NCBI RefSeq assembly: GCF_001401155.1
Contig: NZ_LJRO01000192.1
Location: 62,001 to 126,000 of the forward strand
Length of the DNA: 64,000 bases
Reading direction: 5' to 3'
Source: Pseudomonas tremae
GTDB taxonomy: Bacteria > Pseudomonadota > Gammaproteobacteria > Pseudomonadales > Pseudomonadaceae
In this document: in pieces, positions 8,286-17,886 of the stretch
Numbering within the stretch: the first letter of the stretch is position 1
How the letters are laid out: every line of letters begins with the position of its first letter
Notes under the pieces: model-generated
Told to the model about the DNA's origin: nothing
What the model saw: the letters and a program-made list of their open reading frames with translations, nothing else
Databases searched by the model: none
Translations under genes and position numbers: made by a program

Positions 8286-10286
8286 TCAAATATCAACATT
8301 ATCTTTATGGAACTGTATAGATGGTAAAAATGTAATCTGCACTCTAGGAGATGGAATATTTTTTTCTACACGAGGCAGATCTTTCAAAACTATCAGTACG
8401 CCATTTGGAATTGATTGAACCTTGTCCTCCCCCAACTCCGTAATTGGTTCTCTCGAAAAGCCGTCTATCATGCCCTCTTTAAACTTTACAAGAGTACTGA
8501 ATGACTCAACGCTTTTCAGAGCTGCAGAAATATCGGTTACGTTCTTTATTAAGCCGTTTGGAAATCCCTCTTTCAATAGCATTTCACTCAGACGATCTGA
8601 TAACCAACGATGAAGTTCCCCAGAAAAAAGCAGTCGTTGCTTGATTGAGCTAGCGATTTTTTCGCTGCGCAGCACGGCCAAGACAGAACTATTATTCAAA
8701 CTAACAAAATAATCAGAAAGTTCAGACTTTGCAGAAAACACTCGAATTTCAACAGCACCAAAAAAAACACGATAACCTGGAACAATTGGGACGCCAATAC
8801 GGCCTAATTGATGAAGCGCTGTGTGCTGAACCTCTAAAGCATAAATTTCGTTAAGTCGCCCCAAATAGGAGAAGCCCAACTCTTTACTTAACGTTTTTTG
8901 ATCGACGGTAAGGAGATTTTTATTCCCCCACTCGATCTGGGTAAACTTTTCGCCATTTCTTATTAAGATATCACCATCAGAACCCATCTGTTTTATTGTA
9001 GCGCGCAGCAGTTCAATCTCAGTAGGTTCGACTTGTCGCCCGCTACCTTGAACACATAACACCTGGCCATTTGTAATTTTTCCTTGTAACAAATCACAAG
9101 TTTGGGATATAACCATTAAAAAAGTTGCATCCGGCGCATTGACGATAGCTTCCTTTCCACTACCGTTAGATGTTTTTGATGACAGCTTTACAAAAAGATC
9201 GCCAAAACGAATTTGTCTTTGCTTGTTCTTATTCCTAAAAAGTTCCCCTGATGCAGGTTTAACAGAGGAAAAATCAGAAAACAAATTAGACACGTTTTGC
9301 GTTGGCTCACAGTGCCCTAGCAATACCTCATAGCTTTCCGGTGGAAGATCCATAGACTTCTCGGCCAGTGTGATATCTTTCTGGATTGAGGCGGTCAAAA
9401 GCTGACCCGAGAGCCACCCCAAATAGTCAGACAAAGGTTCTTTCTCTGTGACCAATTGAGCAGTATAAAGAGTAGCTAAGTCCTCCAGTTCCAGCCCTTC
9501 AATTTGCTCAAGGAGATTGTGCGCAGCTGACGAGATAGCTCTCTCAAGGCTGACATGAACACTTCTAAATTTCTTTAATTCACCCTCCTGAAGAGAAAAT
9601 GTATCTACGGCATCAGAAAACTCTGCTTCTGCCGTTAACTTTCTTACAAACCGAAAAAAACCTCCAGGAGTTGAAGAACTTTTGCGAAAGTTATAAGCAT
9701 CATTCTCCGCTAAATTAGGAAGACTAGAGATAAGGATTACGAAAGGATGAGTACAGCCTTCCTCTTGTTTTGCGCGAGTGATTACTGATTTTAAGAATGC
9801 AATACTTTCCGCAACCTTTCCTTCAATATCATCCGGCACCTCATTACTAAGAAGGTAATCTATAATTATTAATGAAACATCTGTTTCAACAAGATCTAAA
9901 TCTGGAAGAGCAGGTGTTTTCACCACGCTCCACCCTTTACTTTTTAAAATCCTTTCAATTTTAGACAAAGGCTTATGATGCTGGCTAAGCTCTTCAACCA
10001 AATCAGAAAAAACGTGCTTAACTAGCTGGTTCTTTGATGGTGACTTATTGCGTATACTCCAGAATCTCAGAATCTCTTCTGGTTTAGAGGTAAGAGGTTC
10101 AAAGTATAAGCGTCCTGAAGGTTCACCATCCAGTCCGAACTGCTCATCAAACCAAACTCTGGTCTCAACATTATCCTTTAGAAATCTTCGCAACTGCACA
10201 GTTTGTTTCTGGAAATCAGAAACAGTAGGGCGTGCAAAAGCATCATCGATAAACAATGCTTTTCTTTTCAACTTCCTTGTAGCCAT
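8286..10286 (-). CDS. Receiver-like protein with long novel C-terminal region, putative effector partner
   Basis: A 666-residue protein, last gene of the operon, starting two bases after the double-GHKL gene. The N-terminus looks like a divergent response-regulator receiver: paired acids in ALFIDD (14-15), a hydrophobic strand ending in Asp in LIIIDYLL (D143), and the Ser position in FVILISS (187-188). About 90 residues are inserted between the first and second strands. The C-terminal 450 residues match no family I know; one part (about 350-480) has mixed beta-strand character with ISQTCDLLQG and the last 150 residues look helical. No nuclease motif is evident. The AT-rich composition differs from the sspBCD genes. 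A role as output or effector of the upstream kinase-like protein is inference from adjacency. Confidence 0.6.
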   Translation of the reverse strand: MATRKLKRKALFIDDAFARPTVSDFQKQTVQLRRFLKDNVETRVWFDEQFGLDGEPSGRLYFEPLTSKPEEILRFWSIRNKSPSKNQLVKHVFSDLVEELSQHHKPLSKIERILKSKGWSVVKTPALPDLDLVETDVSLIIIDYLLSNEVPDDIEGKVAESIAFLKSVITRAKQEEGCTHPFVILISSLPNLAENDAYNFRKSSSTPGGFFRFVRKLTAEAEFSDAVDTFSLQEGELKKFRSVHVSLERAISSAAHNLLEQIEGLELEDLATLYTAQLVTEKEPLSDYLGWLSGQLLTASIQKDITLAEKSMDLPPESYEVLLGHCEPTQNVSNLFSDFSSVKPASGELFRNKNKQRQIRFGDLFVKLSSKTSNGSGKEAIVNAPDATFLMVISQTCDLLQGKITNGQVLCVQGSGRQVEPTEIELLRATIKQMGSDGDILIRNGEKFTQIEWGNKNLLTVDQKTLSKELGFSYLGRLNEIYALEVQHTALHQLGRIGVPIVPGYRVFFGAVEIRVFSAKSELSDYFVSLNNSSVLAVLRSEKIASSIKQRLLFSGELHRWLSDRLSEMLLKEGFPNGLIKNVTDISAALKSVESFSTLVKFKEGMIDGFSREPITELGEDKVQSIPNGVLIVLKDLPRVEKNIPSPRVQITFLPSIQFHKDNVDI

Positions 10287-10288
10287 TT

Positions 10289-12709
10289 TTATTTGCTCTC
10301 AAATCCAAATACAAAACCAGCATGAGTATCTCGAGAATCTGCTTTAATAAGTGATACCGAGATATTATTTTCAGCGCACAAGTTTTTTACTATATACAAT
10401 CCGATCCCACGACCTGACGGCTTTTTACTAAAAAAGGGATCGAAAACTTTCTCGCCATCGGCTTTTCTTATACCAGGCCCGTTATCTCTAAAAATAATTT
10501 CTCGCGCATTAACATCGACTAAGATTTCTATACAGGGCAAATAGGTATTTTTTTCACCATTAGCCTCAAGAAGCATCGCGCTGTGGTGTGTTAACCAATA
10601 GACTGAATTGGATATCAAATTTTCAAAAATTTGATACATCTGGCCTTGAACGACCGTAGCAAAAAAATGGCTAGGCTCTTCAAATGAAACGTTAATCTCA
10701 TGCCTCTCAAACTGAGAACTATGGGCCTCCAATAAAGTTTGTATTACCTGTACAACGTCCGTACTTTCTTTTCTCTGTCTCCCAGGAGTGCTAACCGGAT
10801 CGAGTATCCTCAAACGCTTTTCAAGTGTTTTAAGCTGAGCATTTAATGACTGTAAAGATGGAGGAAGCTTATTAAAATTCACCTTATTGAGGTCGGCTAA
10901 CGTTGAACGAGTCATCCGATTAAGCTCATGAACTACGAACTCCATGAGCATTCCAGCGCCAGCAAGATGAAGGTAGACATCCGACTGATCTTGCTGCTTT
11001 CGAATCGTAGTTTTAGCTTTAGACCAAGCTGCTTCTAACTCCTCTACGTAGCCGCGAAGAGCGTGCACTGTTTTCTCTTCATCTGGAAGCTGCCTTGCTA
11101 ACTCACGAAGTTGAGCCCTAGCGTCTTTGGAGCTTTCTTTAACCTTATTATCTATCTCCTTTATACTGGACATAGACCTGGAGGTACTTTTTAGCTCATA
11201 TTTTTTAACAAGGGCTCCGAGCTCTTTCCATATTACATATTGAAGGCATTGAACAAGTTTTTTTTGCTCTGGTGAGTCACAAAGACCTTGTCTGTTGGTT
11301 TGATCTTTCAGAAAAGGGTTATCTCGTGAACTAATTTTCACTCGACCGACAAATTGGCCTCGGTTGAGCTTAAAAGAACGCTGCTTGAGAGCTTTCTGAT
11401 CCAGCTGAAGCCAGTCGTCATCGGGATCTGCATAAGGATAAACTCGATAGCCATCCCTGTACATTAACAAGCCACCGGCCCACTGAGAGAGCCACTCACC
11501 AAACTCGTTGTATTTCTCGGTAGGTAGCTCCCTCCTCTTTCTCTGCCTATTAAACCAGTAACCGACAGCGCTAAACTCGCCTAACGTTTGGATCCCCGCA
11601 AATCGTGCTGGGCCATTTTCCGTACCGCCCTTATACAAAGGCTGATCTATATCTGCAAGAAGGCTATATAAATCATCACCTGCAGAATATATCTCCCCAG
11701 AATCGATCAACTCGTCCTCAACATTCTGGCCATCCTTTTCTGGAACTCTGAACTTTGCGATGCCTTTAATAACAGGCTCTCTCACTCCATTGTTGTCTCT
11801 ATAGGAAAAATCAATCTTAAAATACCCGTGCCATCCGGCCAGCCAATCCGGATTCATTTCCTCGATCACATCGACATCTTTTCCATTAAAGCTAATTCTT
11901 AAATCGAGTACAGATGCCTCAAGATCAAAAGGGTCTTGAAGCTTAGACAGTTCGGATTTAGAAACTTGGGAAACTCTTTGGAATGACCAATCACTTCGTA
12001 TGTCACTAATTCGAATTAGAGTGCCATTGGGTTTTACACTGTTCTTCTTCTTGCCTTTTTCAGCCTTTACACTAAACGCACCGAGATCGAGGTCAATATT
12101 ATCACCAAGTATCTTCCAGTCTACGAACAGATTCGACCAATTAGTGTCTTTTTTTGTGCCAGTAATTAGCTCTAACTTCTCTCCGAGTCGCATCGCGGAA
12201 AGTCTACCGATTCCTTTTTCACCTAATATAGGACGCTTTCCCTCGGAATCTTCGCCCACTAGCCGCTCGCTTGCTCTATGCGGCGTACCTATGGTCAAGA
12301 AATTTTTATCTAAGTCAGCGTGTGTCATCCCGCTTCCCCAGTCCTCCACCTCAATATAAGAGTGCTGACAATAAAAATCCCTAAGAGCGACTAAAGAATC
12401 AGTACGATTAAGCCCTGACAGCTTCTGCACCAACGACTCTCGAATAGCAAGAGGTGTACTTGGTTCAAAAAAACGGGTTAGATTACTTATAAGCAGCGTA
12501 TCGGGAATAAAATCTTCCTGTCCATTTTTGATACTAGATATAAGAGCCTGATATCCAGAAGCGGTTAATGCGACGTTTATACGCACTTCAATTTTTGGAG
12601 TCCCGGCATCTATGGAGTTTTTAATCAGCTCGTAAAGTGCTACTCCATCAGAACTGATAAGCTCTGCTCCTAGCTCCAGCAAGACTCTAGCCTTCACTTT
12701 GAATGACAT
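10289..12709 (-). CDS. Double GHKL ATPase: Hsp90/MORC-like N-terminus plus histidine-kinase-like C-terminus
   Basis: An 806-residue soluble protein with a good AAGGA site before ATG 12709. The N-terminal GHKL fold shows the N box ELIKNSIDA (N31), the G1 box EDWGSGM (D123) and the G2 box GEKGIGR (163-169), typical of Hsp90, MutL and MORC ATPases. A charged coiled-coil stretch (about 500-590) leads to a histidine-kinase-like half: an H-box-like FVVHELNR (H594), N box FENLISNS (N697), DNGPGI (D742), an F box (VFDPFFSKKP) and GRGIGLYIVK (from 766). All catalytic residues look intact in both halves. With the following receiver-like protein it forms a two-component-like pair, here without membrane or sensor segments. 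In defence loci GHKL ATPases often act as sensors or switches. Confidence 0.75.
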   Translation of the reverse strand: MSFKVKARVLLELGAELISSDGVALYELIKNSIDAGTPKIEVRINVALTASGYQALISSIKNGQEDFIPDTLLISNLTRFFEPSTPLAIRESLVQKLSGLNRTDSLVALRDFYCQHSYIEVEDWGSGMTHADLDKNFLTIGTPHRASERLVGEDSEGKRPILGEKGIGRLSAMRLGEKLELITGTKKDTNWSNLFVDWKILGDNIDLDLGAFSVKAEKGKKKNSVKPNGTLIRISDIRSDWSFQRVSQVSKSELSKLQDPFDLEASVLDLRISFNGKDVDVIEEMNPDWLAGWHGYFKIDFSYRDNNGVREPVIKGIAKFRVPEKDGQNVEDELIDSGEIYSAGDDLYSLLADIDQPLYKGGTENGPARFAGIQTLGEFSAVGYWFNRQRKRRELPTEKYNEFGEWLSQWAGGLLMYRDGYRVYPYADPDDDWLQLDQKALKQRSFKLNRGQFVGRVKISSRDNPFLKDQTNRQGLCDSPEQKKLVQCLQYVIWKELGALVKKYELKSTSRSMSSIKEIDNKVKESSKDARAQLRELARQLPDEEKTVHALRGYVEELEAAWSKAKTTIRKQQDQSDVYLHLAGAGMLMEFVVHELNRMTRSTLADLNKVNFNKLPPSLQSLNAQLKTLEKRLRILDPVSTPGRQRKESTDVVQVIQTLLEAHSSQFERHEINVSFEEPSHFFATVVQGQMYQIFENLISNSVYWLTHHSAMLLEANGEKNTYLPCIEILVDVNAREIIFRDNGPGIRKADGEKVFDPFFSKKPSGRGIGLYIVKNLCAENNISVSLIKADSRDTHAGFVFGFESK

Positions 12710-12724
12710 ATTACATTCCTTCGT

Positions 12725-13552
12725 CTAAAGCGAGCATACCAAGCATCCCTGATCATCATCGTCATCTGGAGCCTCAGTTGAGTCAAGCTCGGAAAAAACC
12801 GCAATCAGTGTTGAATTATCCTTCCGCTGAGCCATTCTTTCCACGCGAAGCGCATGATCACGCTTAATCTGAGCCATACGCTCCGGTTGTTCAAGCTCCG
12901 CAAGGCTTTCACCTTGGCTCCAAGTAAAGAAGTTACCTGTTTTTTCAAAGGGCACTTCATATTCTTTAGCTTTCTCGTACAAATCGGGATGTGTTTCTTT
13001 TAACTTCACCCACTCGATTTTTTGCTGATAGAAGCAAAAGTAGCATCCAGAGCGGGTTCTTCCCCATTTCGTGTAAGGGGGCATCCCAACCCCAGAAACT
13101 CGTAGAATCTCTTCAATATCGCGCAGGATTAGCCCGTCCTCCTGGAACGGGTACACAGCTTCGATATTTGTCTTATGGCTGATGTACCCCGTGCGGTTTT
13201 CATCAGCACGGAGCCCAACGTAGTTGATTATTGGTTGGTCGCCGCAGAAATCCTCAAAAGGCTTAAGCTTGAGCATCTTCGTGCACCAACGACGATGATT
13301 GGAGGGAATCATCCCTCCATACATGTCATACCAGTGATCGAAGCCTAGGTCAGCGTTCAAACGATGCAACGGCTTCCCGAGGTAATTTTCCAGACGCTGC
13401 AGATAGTCATACGTCTCTGGTAACTCTTTGCCGGTATCGCTGAAGATGTATTCCATTTCTGGCACACGATCTCGCATGTAAATCGCCAGCGCTGCGCTGT
13501 CCTTGCCCCCTGAGAGGCTAAGGATATGTCTAACCTGCGGTTCGTTGCTCAT
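12725..13552 (-). CDS. sspD: SspD-like phosphoadenosine phosphosulfate reductase family protein
   Basis: A 275-residue PP-loop ATP pyrophosphatase with SGGKDSAAL at residues 14-22, followed by the strand EYIFSDTGKELPET usual in CysH/DndC-type enzymes. Conserved cysteines occur in RRWCTKML, in RSGCYFCFYQQ, and as a C-terminal CLVC. In DndC and SspD, such proteins activate the DNA backbone with ATP and pass sulfur to it during phosphorothioation. The start overlaps the end of sspC by 23 bases. Sulfate-assimilation CysH is an unlikely alternative, because the neighbours are DUF4007 and a large ATPase, not cys genes. Confidence 0.75.
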   Translation of the reverse strand: MSNEPQVRHILSLSGGKDSAALAIYMRDRVPEMEYIFSDTGKELPETYDYLQRLENYLGKPLHRLNADLGFDHWYDMYGGMIPSNHRRWCTKMLKLKPFEDFCGDQPIINYVGLRADENRTGYISHKTNIEAVYPFQEDGLILRDIEEILRVSGVGMPPYTKWGRTRSGCYFCFYQQKIEWVKLKETHPDLYEKAKEYEVPFEKTGNFFTWSQGESLAELEQPERMAQIKRDHALRVERMAQRKDNSTLIAVFSELDSTEAPDDDDDQGCLVCSL

Positions 13553-16500
13553 CGCTTAGCTCATTCTCATCGTGTTCAGTGGAGCCCTGCTGCAATTGCA
13601 GCAACGCTTGAGCAAGGGCTGAAGCGGCCAAATTCAAATTGCCGCCCACTTGCTTAGTGAGAGTCTCTAGCAGGCCATTAGCCATGATCTTGGTCTCATG
13701 ATCAGAGGTCAATAGCATCGCTGCTTCTTCGCCGCTGGGGAGAGTCAAAGTCACCCCGACGAAGCGTTGCGCTTGACGCTCAAACTCGCCTTTACGCATA
13801 GCTACCCTAAGCCAGCGCTTGTAGCGCCCGCATAGCTCAAGAACGGACTCCGCAAATATCGGAGCGTCACTGTCTTTCCAGATATCTAAGGGTCTATGAA
13901 CGACAACACTCGCAATGGAATCCATCCACTTGTCGTCAGTCAAGGTGATGTCCGAACAGCGCATGATGAAGGCTTTAAGATCTACCTCGGCAAGAGACTG
14001 CGCAGTATCAGCGCACTCTTCCTGGAGCTGCGATCGAAGGGCCTTCAGAGGGCCTGTGATCTCAAAAGCCTGCGCCATGGAAAAGCTAACCTCATCCTGC
14101 AACCGTCGGTATGCCATACCAAGCTCAGTGAGGCTTTTCGCCAGCAGATCGGGGAAGCTACTAGCGTCCTTCCCCTTCCCAGCCTTCACCACGCGCGGCA
14201 TATCAACGGCGAGCAACGAAACTGGGTCGGTTGCTCTTTTAATTACGTCGCGAAGGGCTTTGGTTTGGTTTGTAAGTCGCAGTGTCTCTTGCGAATATTG
14301 CGGAAGACGCCCGTACCAGCGGATCAGCTCCCGCGCAGCATCCAGGTAAGATGCGTTCAACCCCAACTGCACACCTACCGCTCCAAATGCCTTTGCATAA
14401 TCTTTGATCAGGTCTTTGCGCTCTGCTGCAATGTCGAAGCGGCGGAAGCTAAAGGTGTGAGGGCTTCTGAACATCCGTTGCTGATGATCGGAGGTCAACT
14501 CTAGGATCAGACTTCCTCGTTCGAAAATCGCGCACGATTCCTTGTTAACAAGAAGGTAAACCATGAACCACACGCTGGCCGGCCCACTTCGGACCCCTAG
14601 CGGCGGAAGTGCCAGACTGGAAATGACCTCAGCAAAAGTGACCTGCCCGTCAATCATCAGTTGCTTATCAAGCTCCGCCCAAACTTTACGTATGCCGGCA
14701 GGAGAATTACCGTCCGGTGCCGTTAACAACCAACGGCCGCCAGCCCCTTTCTGATGCAGTCCAGTGGATTGAAGCAGAGAGCTGTAGAGCAATCGTTCGG
14801 GTGGGAAGTCGACGATACCTAGCAGCTCTGAATCAACCTTTTTATCCAGCAGGTCAAATAGACGCTGCCGAGCTGCATTGATTGCAGATGAAGGCTTCTC
14901 TTTGTTGATCAATTCGTTATTGATCGTCGGAGCCGCCTCGTAAACCTTATCGAACAGCCAAGAGGCGGCTTGACTAAGGTTCATTGCTCCGCTATCGGCG
15001 ATCACCTTGCCTTTATGCCAATACTGCATACCGGAGGACCCTTTTGCTTGCCGGTTCAGCAATGCCAAGACCAGTCGGCTAACACTTTCACGTGCCGTAC
15101 TGAACCTCGACTCGACATAACGCTCAGTCCAGGGATCTAAATGACTAAGCTTGACCTGGTCATGAACCATCAACCAGCGGGAGTATTCAATGAGAGCATT
15201 TCGCTCATCCGGACCGACTTTGACAATTGCGGTAAGCGATAAAACGTCGTCAGTAGAGCGAGCTACCTCTTCAGCAGCACCGACTAAAGCAGACGATTCG
15301 GCGTCTGCGAATATCAGCCCCACACTGCCATCATGGCGACCATGAACACCGATCGACTGCGCAATTCTATCCGACGTGCCTGCAGTCACTCTTACCGAGC
15401 GGATTGTTCCTGTCTGCTGATAGTGACGACTTGCAATAACGCTTCTTTCAGATAGGGCTTGTGAAACGCCATTGAACATCAGTTCATCAGCAGAGCGCTG
15501 CATCGTTTCCTCGTATAAAGCCTCGACGTTGATAGCGTGACTGACGGCAAAACCATAATCATGACTCGCAGGACGATGTACTAGGATTCTTTTGGCAGTT
15601 AGCTCACTCAAAGCTTCGGAGATAGCTCCAAGGTCTTCCCCCATAGCAAATCTAAGGAGCTCAACGGTCAACACCACATGGAGGACTTGAGCGACCAGCT
15701 CGATGACCGCAATCGACTTGAGTAATTCAAGCTGTAACGCCGTCATCTCCGCGTCATTACGCTCTACGACAGAGCGAGCGAAATCCCAGCGTCGCTCAGC
15801 TTCAAGATCACGGAAGCGAAGCCCTACCCCTGTCGTGAGGTAGTCAAAAAGCTCGCTCATTCCATACCAAGAAGAATGATCGACAATATTACGCTCCGCG
15901 AAGTCTCTCAGTGCTCCGGACTCATATCCACGCATGAATGCGTGAAATGAACGCTCGCTCTGACCAAATCGCTTAGATATGACCGCTAAGCAAGCCAGAG
16001 CTGCTGGGTGCAATGGGTACAGGCGCTCTGCCTGAGAGAACAGCTCACTCTCACCAGTTCCGCGGAAAAAGTTGAAATCAATTGCTTGCTTGTAGATGCT
16101 CCGGGCATCTTTTTTCAGGGTAACCGACTCAGTAATGGTTTCATCCGCGCCTAGGGCATGAAGAGCGAAATGCGCATACCGCTCGACCGGCTCATCAAAA
16201 GGCACTTCATCGAAGCGTGCTGAGACCTTATGCCACTCATCGGAAAGTGTCCGACCTACACCTGTGGCATAAGCATCAAAGTGCTGGTGCAGCATTGATA
16301 TGACTAGTAGACCATCGTCCTTAGGATGAGATGCGACCTCAGCGATTTGCTGCAAAGACATCAAATCGCCGGCTTCCGGATTTAGAGCTGCGTACTCGAT
16401 GAATTTGCCAAGCTCGTCAATCAGCAATAGGACACCGGAACATCCAGCACCTTTGGTGATTAGAACAAAGTCATTCAGCAATCTACTCGTCGCTGCGTTA

Positions 16501-16988
16501 AGGGGTACGTCACGATAGGTCTGAGCTTTCGTATCCAACTGGCGCTTAAGCTCAGTAGCCAGCTTGTTTTTTGGCAGGTGCTCAAGTGCGTCAAGAATAG
16601 ACTGTGCTAACGCGTCACCCAACGATACGCGCGAACCGCTTATTGCCAGTGCAAAGCGATTTTGCCCTTGTGGGAAAAGCTCAGCGACTTCTGTAGAGGC
16701 CTCAATGAGCTGTTTGTAAATTGCATGAGAGCTCTTTTGCCCTTCTAACAAACGGGCTAGCAGCAACCCTAACGCCGACTTACCACTGCCATAGGGCCCA
16801 ATGAGTTTCCAGGCGCGTTGTGCGCTTCCCGACTTCAACGCACCGCCAATCTGGCGAAGCACTGCCAAGACAGCAGGAGTGATCAGATAACTATCGAGCG
16901 AATCTTGTGACCGCAAATCTCTAGTCAGCGAAATGGAGCGCAGGAATTTGGAGTCCAGCTCAAGGTGATCTATCAGTCGATCAGACAT
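13530..16988 (-). CDS. sspC: SspC-like large P-loop ATPase
   Basis: A 1152-residue cytoplasmic ATPase. ATG 16988 (MSDRLIDHLELD) overlaps the end of sspB by 8 bases and is preferred over upstream starts inside sspB. Walker A is GPYGSGKSA (about 64-72), and Walker B is GVLLLIDELGKF, with an acidic pair suited to hydrolysis. Long helical regions follow with no recognisable nuclease motif. Size, order and partners match SspC, which hydrolyses ATP and is needed with SspB and SspD for single-strand phosphorothioation. Related giant ATPases occur in BREX (BrxC/PglY), but no BREX methylase or phosphatase is present here. Confidence 0.7.
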   Translation of the reverse strand: MSDRLIDHLELDSKFLRSISLTRDLRSQDSLDSYLITPAVLAVLRQIGGALKSGSAQRAWKLIGPYGSGKSALGLLLARLLEGQKSSHAIYKQLIEASTEVAELFPQGQNRFALAISGSRVSLGDALAQSILDALEHLPKNKLATELKRQLDTKAQTYRDVPLNAATSRLLNDFVLITKGAGCSGVLLLIDELGKFIEYAALNPEAGDLMSLQQIAEVASHPKDDGLLVISMLHQHFDAYATGVGRTLSDEWHKVSARFDEVPFDEPVERYAHFALHALGADETITESVTLKKDARSIYKQAIDFNFFRGTGESELFSQAERLYPLHPAALACLAVISKRFGQSERSFHAFMRGYESGALRDFAERNIVDHSSWYGMSELFDYLTTGVGLRFRDLEAERRWDFARSVVERNDAEMTALQLELLKSIAVIELVAQVLHVVLTVELLRFAMGEDLGAISEALSELTAKRILVHRPASHDYGFAVSHAINVEALYEETMQRSADELMFNGVSQALSERSVIASRHYQQTGTIRSVRVTAGTSDRIAQSIGVHGRHDGSVGLIFADAESSALVGAAEEVARSTDDVLSLTAIVKVGPDERNALIEYSRWLMVHDQVKLSHLDPWTERYVESRFSTARESVSRLVLALLNRQAKGSSGMQYWHKGKVIADSGAMNLSQAASWLFDKVYEAAPTINNELINKEKPSSAINAARQRLFDLLDKKVDSELLGIVDFPPERLLYSSLLQSTGLHQKGAGGRWLLTAPDGNSPAGIRKVWAELDKQLMIDGQVTFAEVISSLALPPLGVRSGPASVWFMVYLLVNKESCAIFERGSLILELTSDHQQRMFRSPHTFSFRRFDIAAERKDLIKDYAKAFGAVGVQLGLNASYLDAARELIRWYGRLPQYSQETLRLTNQTKALRDVIKRATDPVSLLAVDMPRVVKAGKGKDASSFPDLLAKSLTELGMAYRRLQDEVSFSMAQAFEITGPLKALRSQLQEECADTAQSLAEVDLKAFIMRCSDITLTDDKWMDSIASVVVHRPLDIWKDSDAPIFAESVLELCGRYKRWLRVAMRKGEFERQAQRFVGVTLTLPSGEEAAMLLTSDHETKIMANGLLETLTKQVGGNLNLAASALAQALLQLQQGSTEHDENELSDEQRTAG

Positions 16989-17886
16989 TCGATTCTTCTC
17001 CCACACCCAGCAAGCAATCAGCCCAAGAGGGCGCGAAAGTTGTATCCAGAATAATTTGCTGGGTATCAGCGGTATCAATAAATCGCACAACACCACCAAA
17101 CTCTTTTTCTACACCTTCTATCAAGCTACTCACTTGAAAGTTATCCAACCTGAAAACGCTACCGGGACTGAATTCACCATGAACAATTTTGGTGAGACTG
17201 AGAGAGTTGGTATTTTGACGCTCGAAGTAATCAATCAAGGAAAAAAGGAAAACTCTTGGAGACAGACCTAAGGGCGCATTTCTACCTACCAGATAAACAG
17301 TTCTGCCGTCGTCGGCAGTGACCTCTTCAAAAAGTCCCAAATCTTGCAGTGGGCACCACGAGGTATCATCACCTGCAGACTCTTCCCGCTTGTACGAATG
17401 CAGGAAAATGCTTGAATGCTGCTCAAGAGTGGAGACCGCCAGCTTTTTGTTGCTAGCGGATGCCTGATCCACGAGACCCGCGATGAGAGTCTTTCGATCA
17501 AAACGGGAATACATTGCGCTCCCGAAGACCAAGTTCCAAACTGCAATCTCCGCGTGAGATGAAATCCACCAGTGAAGCAGCCAAAGCGACTCAGGCTGTT
17601 CGAGGAAAGGGTCCCAACCATCTTTCGAAAGCAGCAAGCTTCCAATCGGGCCGGATTGCAGGCCAGAAGAATCGCGACCATCGACTATCCCGAAAGCCTC
17701 ACCCCAGAATTGAATCGACTTGACCATGTTGCGGCCAATGCCCAACGTAATCGTCGCCTGAGCTTCATCTTTCAGCGCAAGGGGATTGTTGATAATTGCT
17801 TGATGTAGCTTTGGCAGCCATCCGTAACGGCAAACGAAGGACTCATGTCCCGAGAAGCGCTCATCTCGTCGTTGAATACTCGACAT
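16981..17886 (-). CDS. sspB: SspB-like DUF4007 protein
   Basis: A 301-residue protein. Its N-terminus has the DUF4007 signature: FSGHESFVCRYGWLPKL (about 11-27), then TLGIGRNMVKSIQFW (about 48-62). SspB proteins carry this domain and nick DNA during phosphorothioate modification. The C-terminal part predicts winged-helix-like segments (SLTKIVHGEFSPGSVFRLD). The start ATG 17886 overlaps the TGA stop of the upstream AbrB-like gene by one base, showing tight coupling. DUF4007 next to an SspD-like and an SspC-like gene is the main reason for calling this an Ssp-type system. Confidence 0.75.
   Translation of the reverse strand: MSSIQRRDERFSGHESFVCRYGWLPKLHQAIINNPLALKDEAQATITLGIGRNMVKSIQFWGEAFGIVDGRDSSGLQSGPIGSLLLSKDGWDPFLEQPESLWLLHWWISSHAEIAVWNLVFGSAMYSRFDRKTLIAGLVDQASASNKKLAVSTLEQHSSIFLHSYKREESAGDDTSWCPLQDLGLFEEVTADDGRTVYLVGRNAPLGLSPRVFLFSLIDYFERQNTNSLSLTKIVHGEFSPGSVFRLDNFQVSSLIEGVEKEFGGVVRFIDTADTQQIILDTTFAPSWADCLLGVGEESNV

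Noticed and set aside
10289..12709. Detocs-type two-component defence
   Set aside because: Detocs uses a kinase, a receiver fused to an effector and a PNP-type protein; here the N-terminal Hsp90-like ATPase and linkage to sspBCD differ and no such effector domain is visible.
13530..16988. BREX system (BrxC/PglY-like ATPase)
   Set aside because: No BREX methylase (PglX), phosphatase (PglZ) or Lon-like protein is present; DUF4007 and an SspD-like gene point to Ssp instead.
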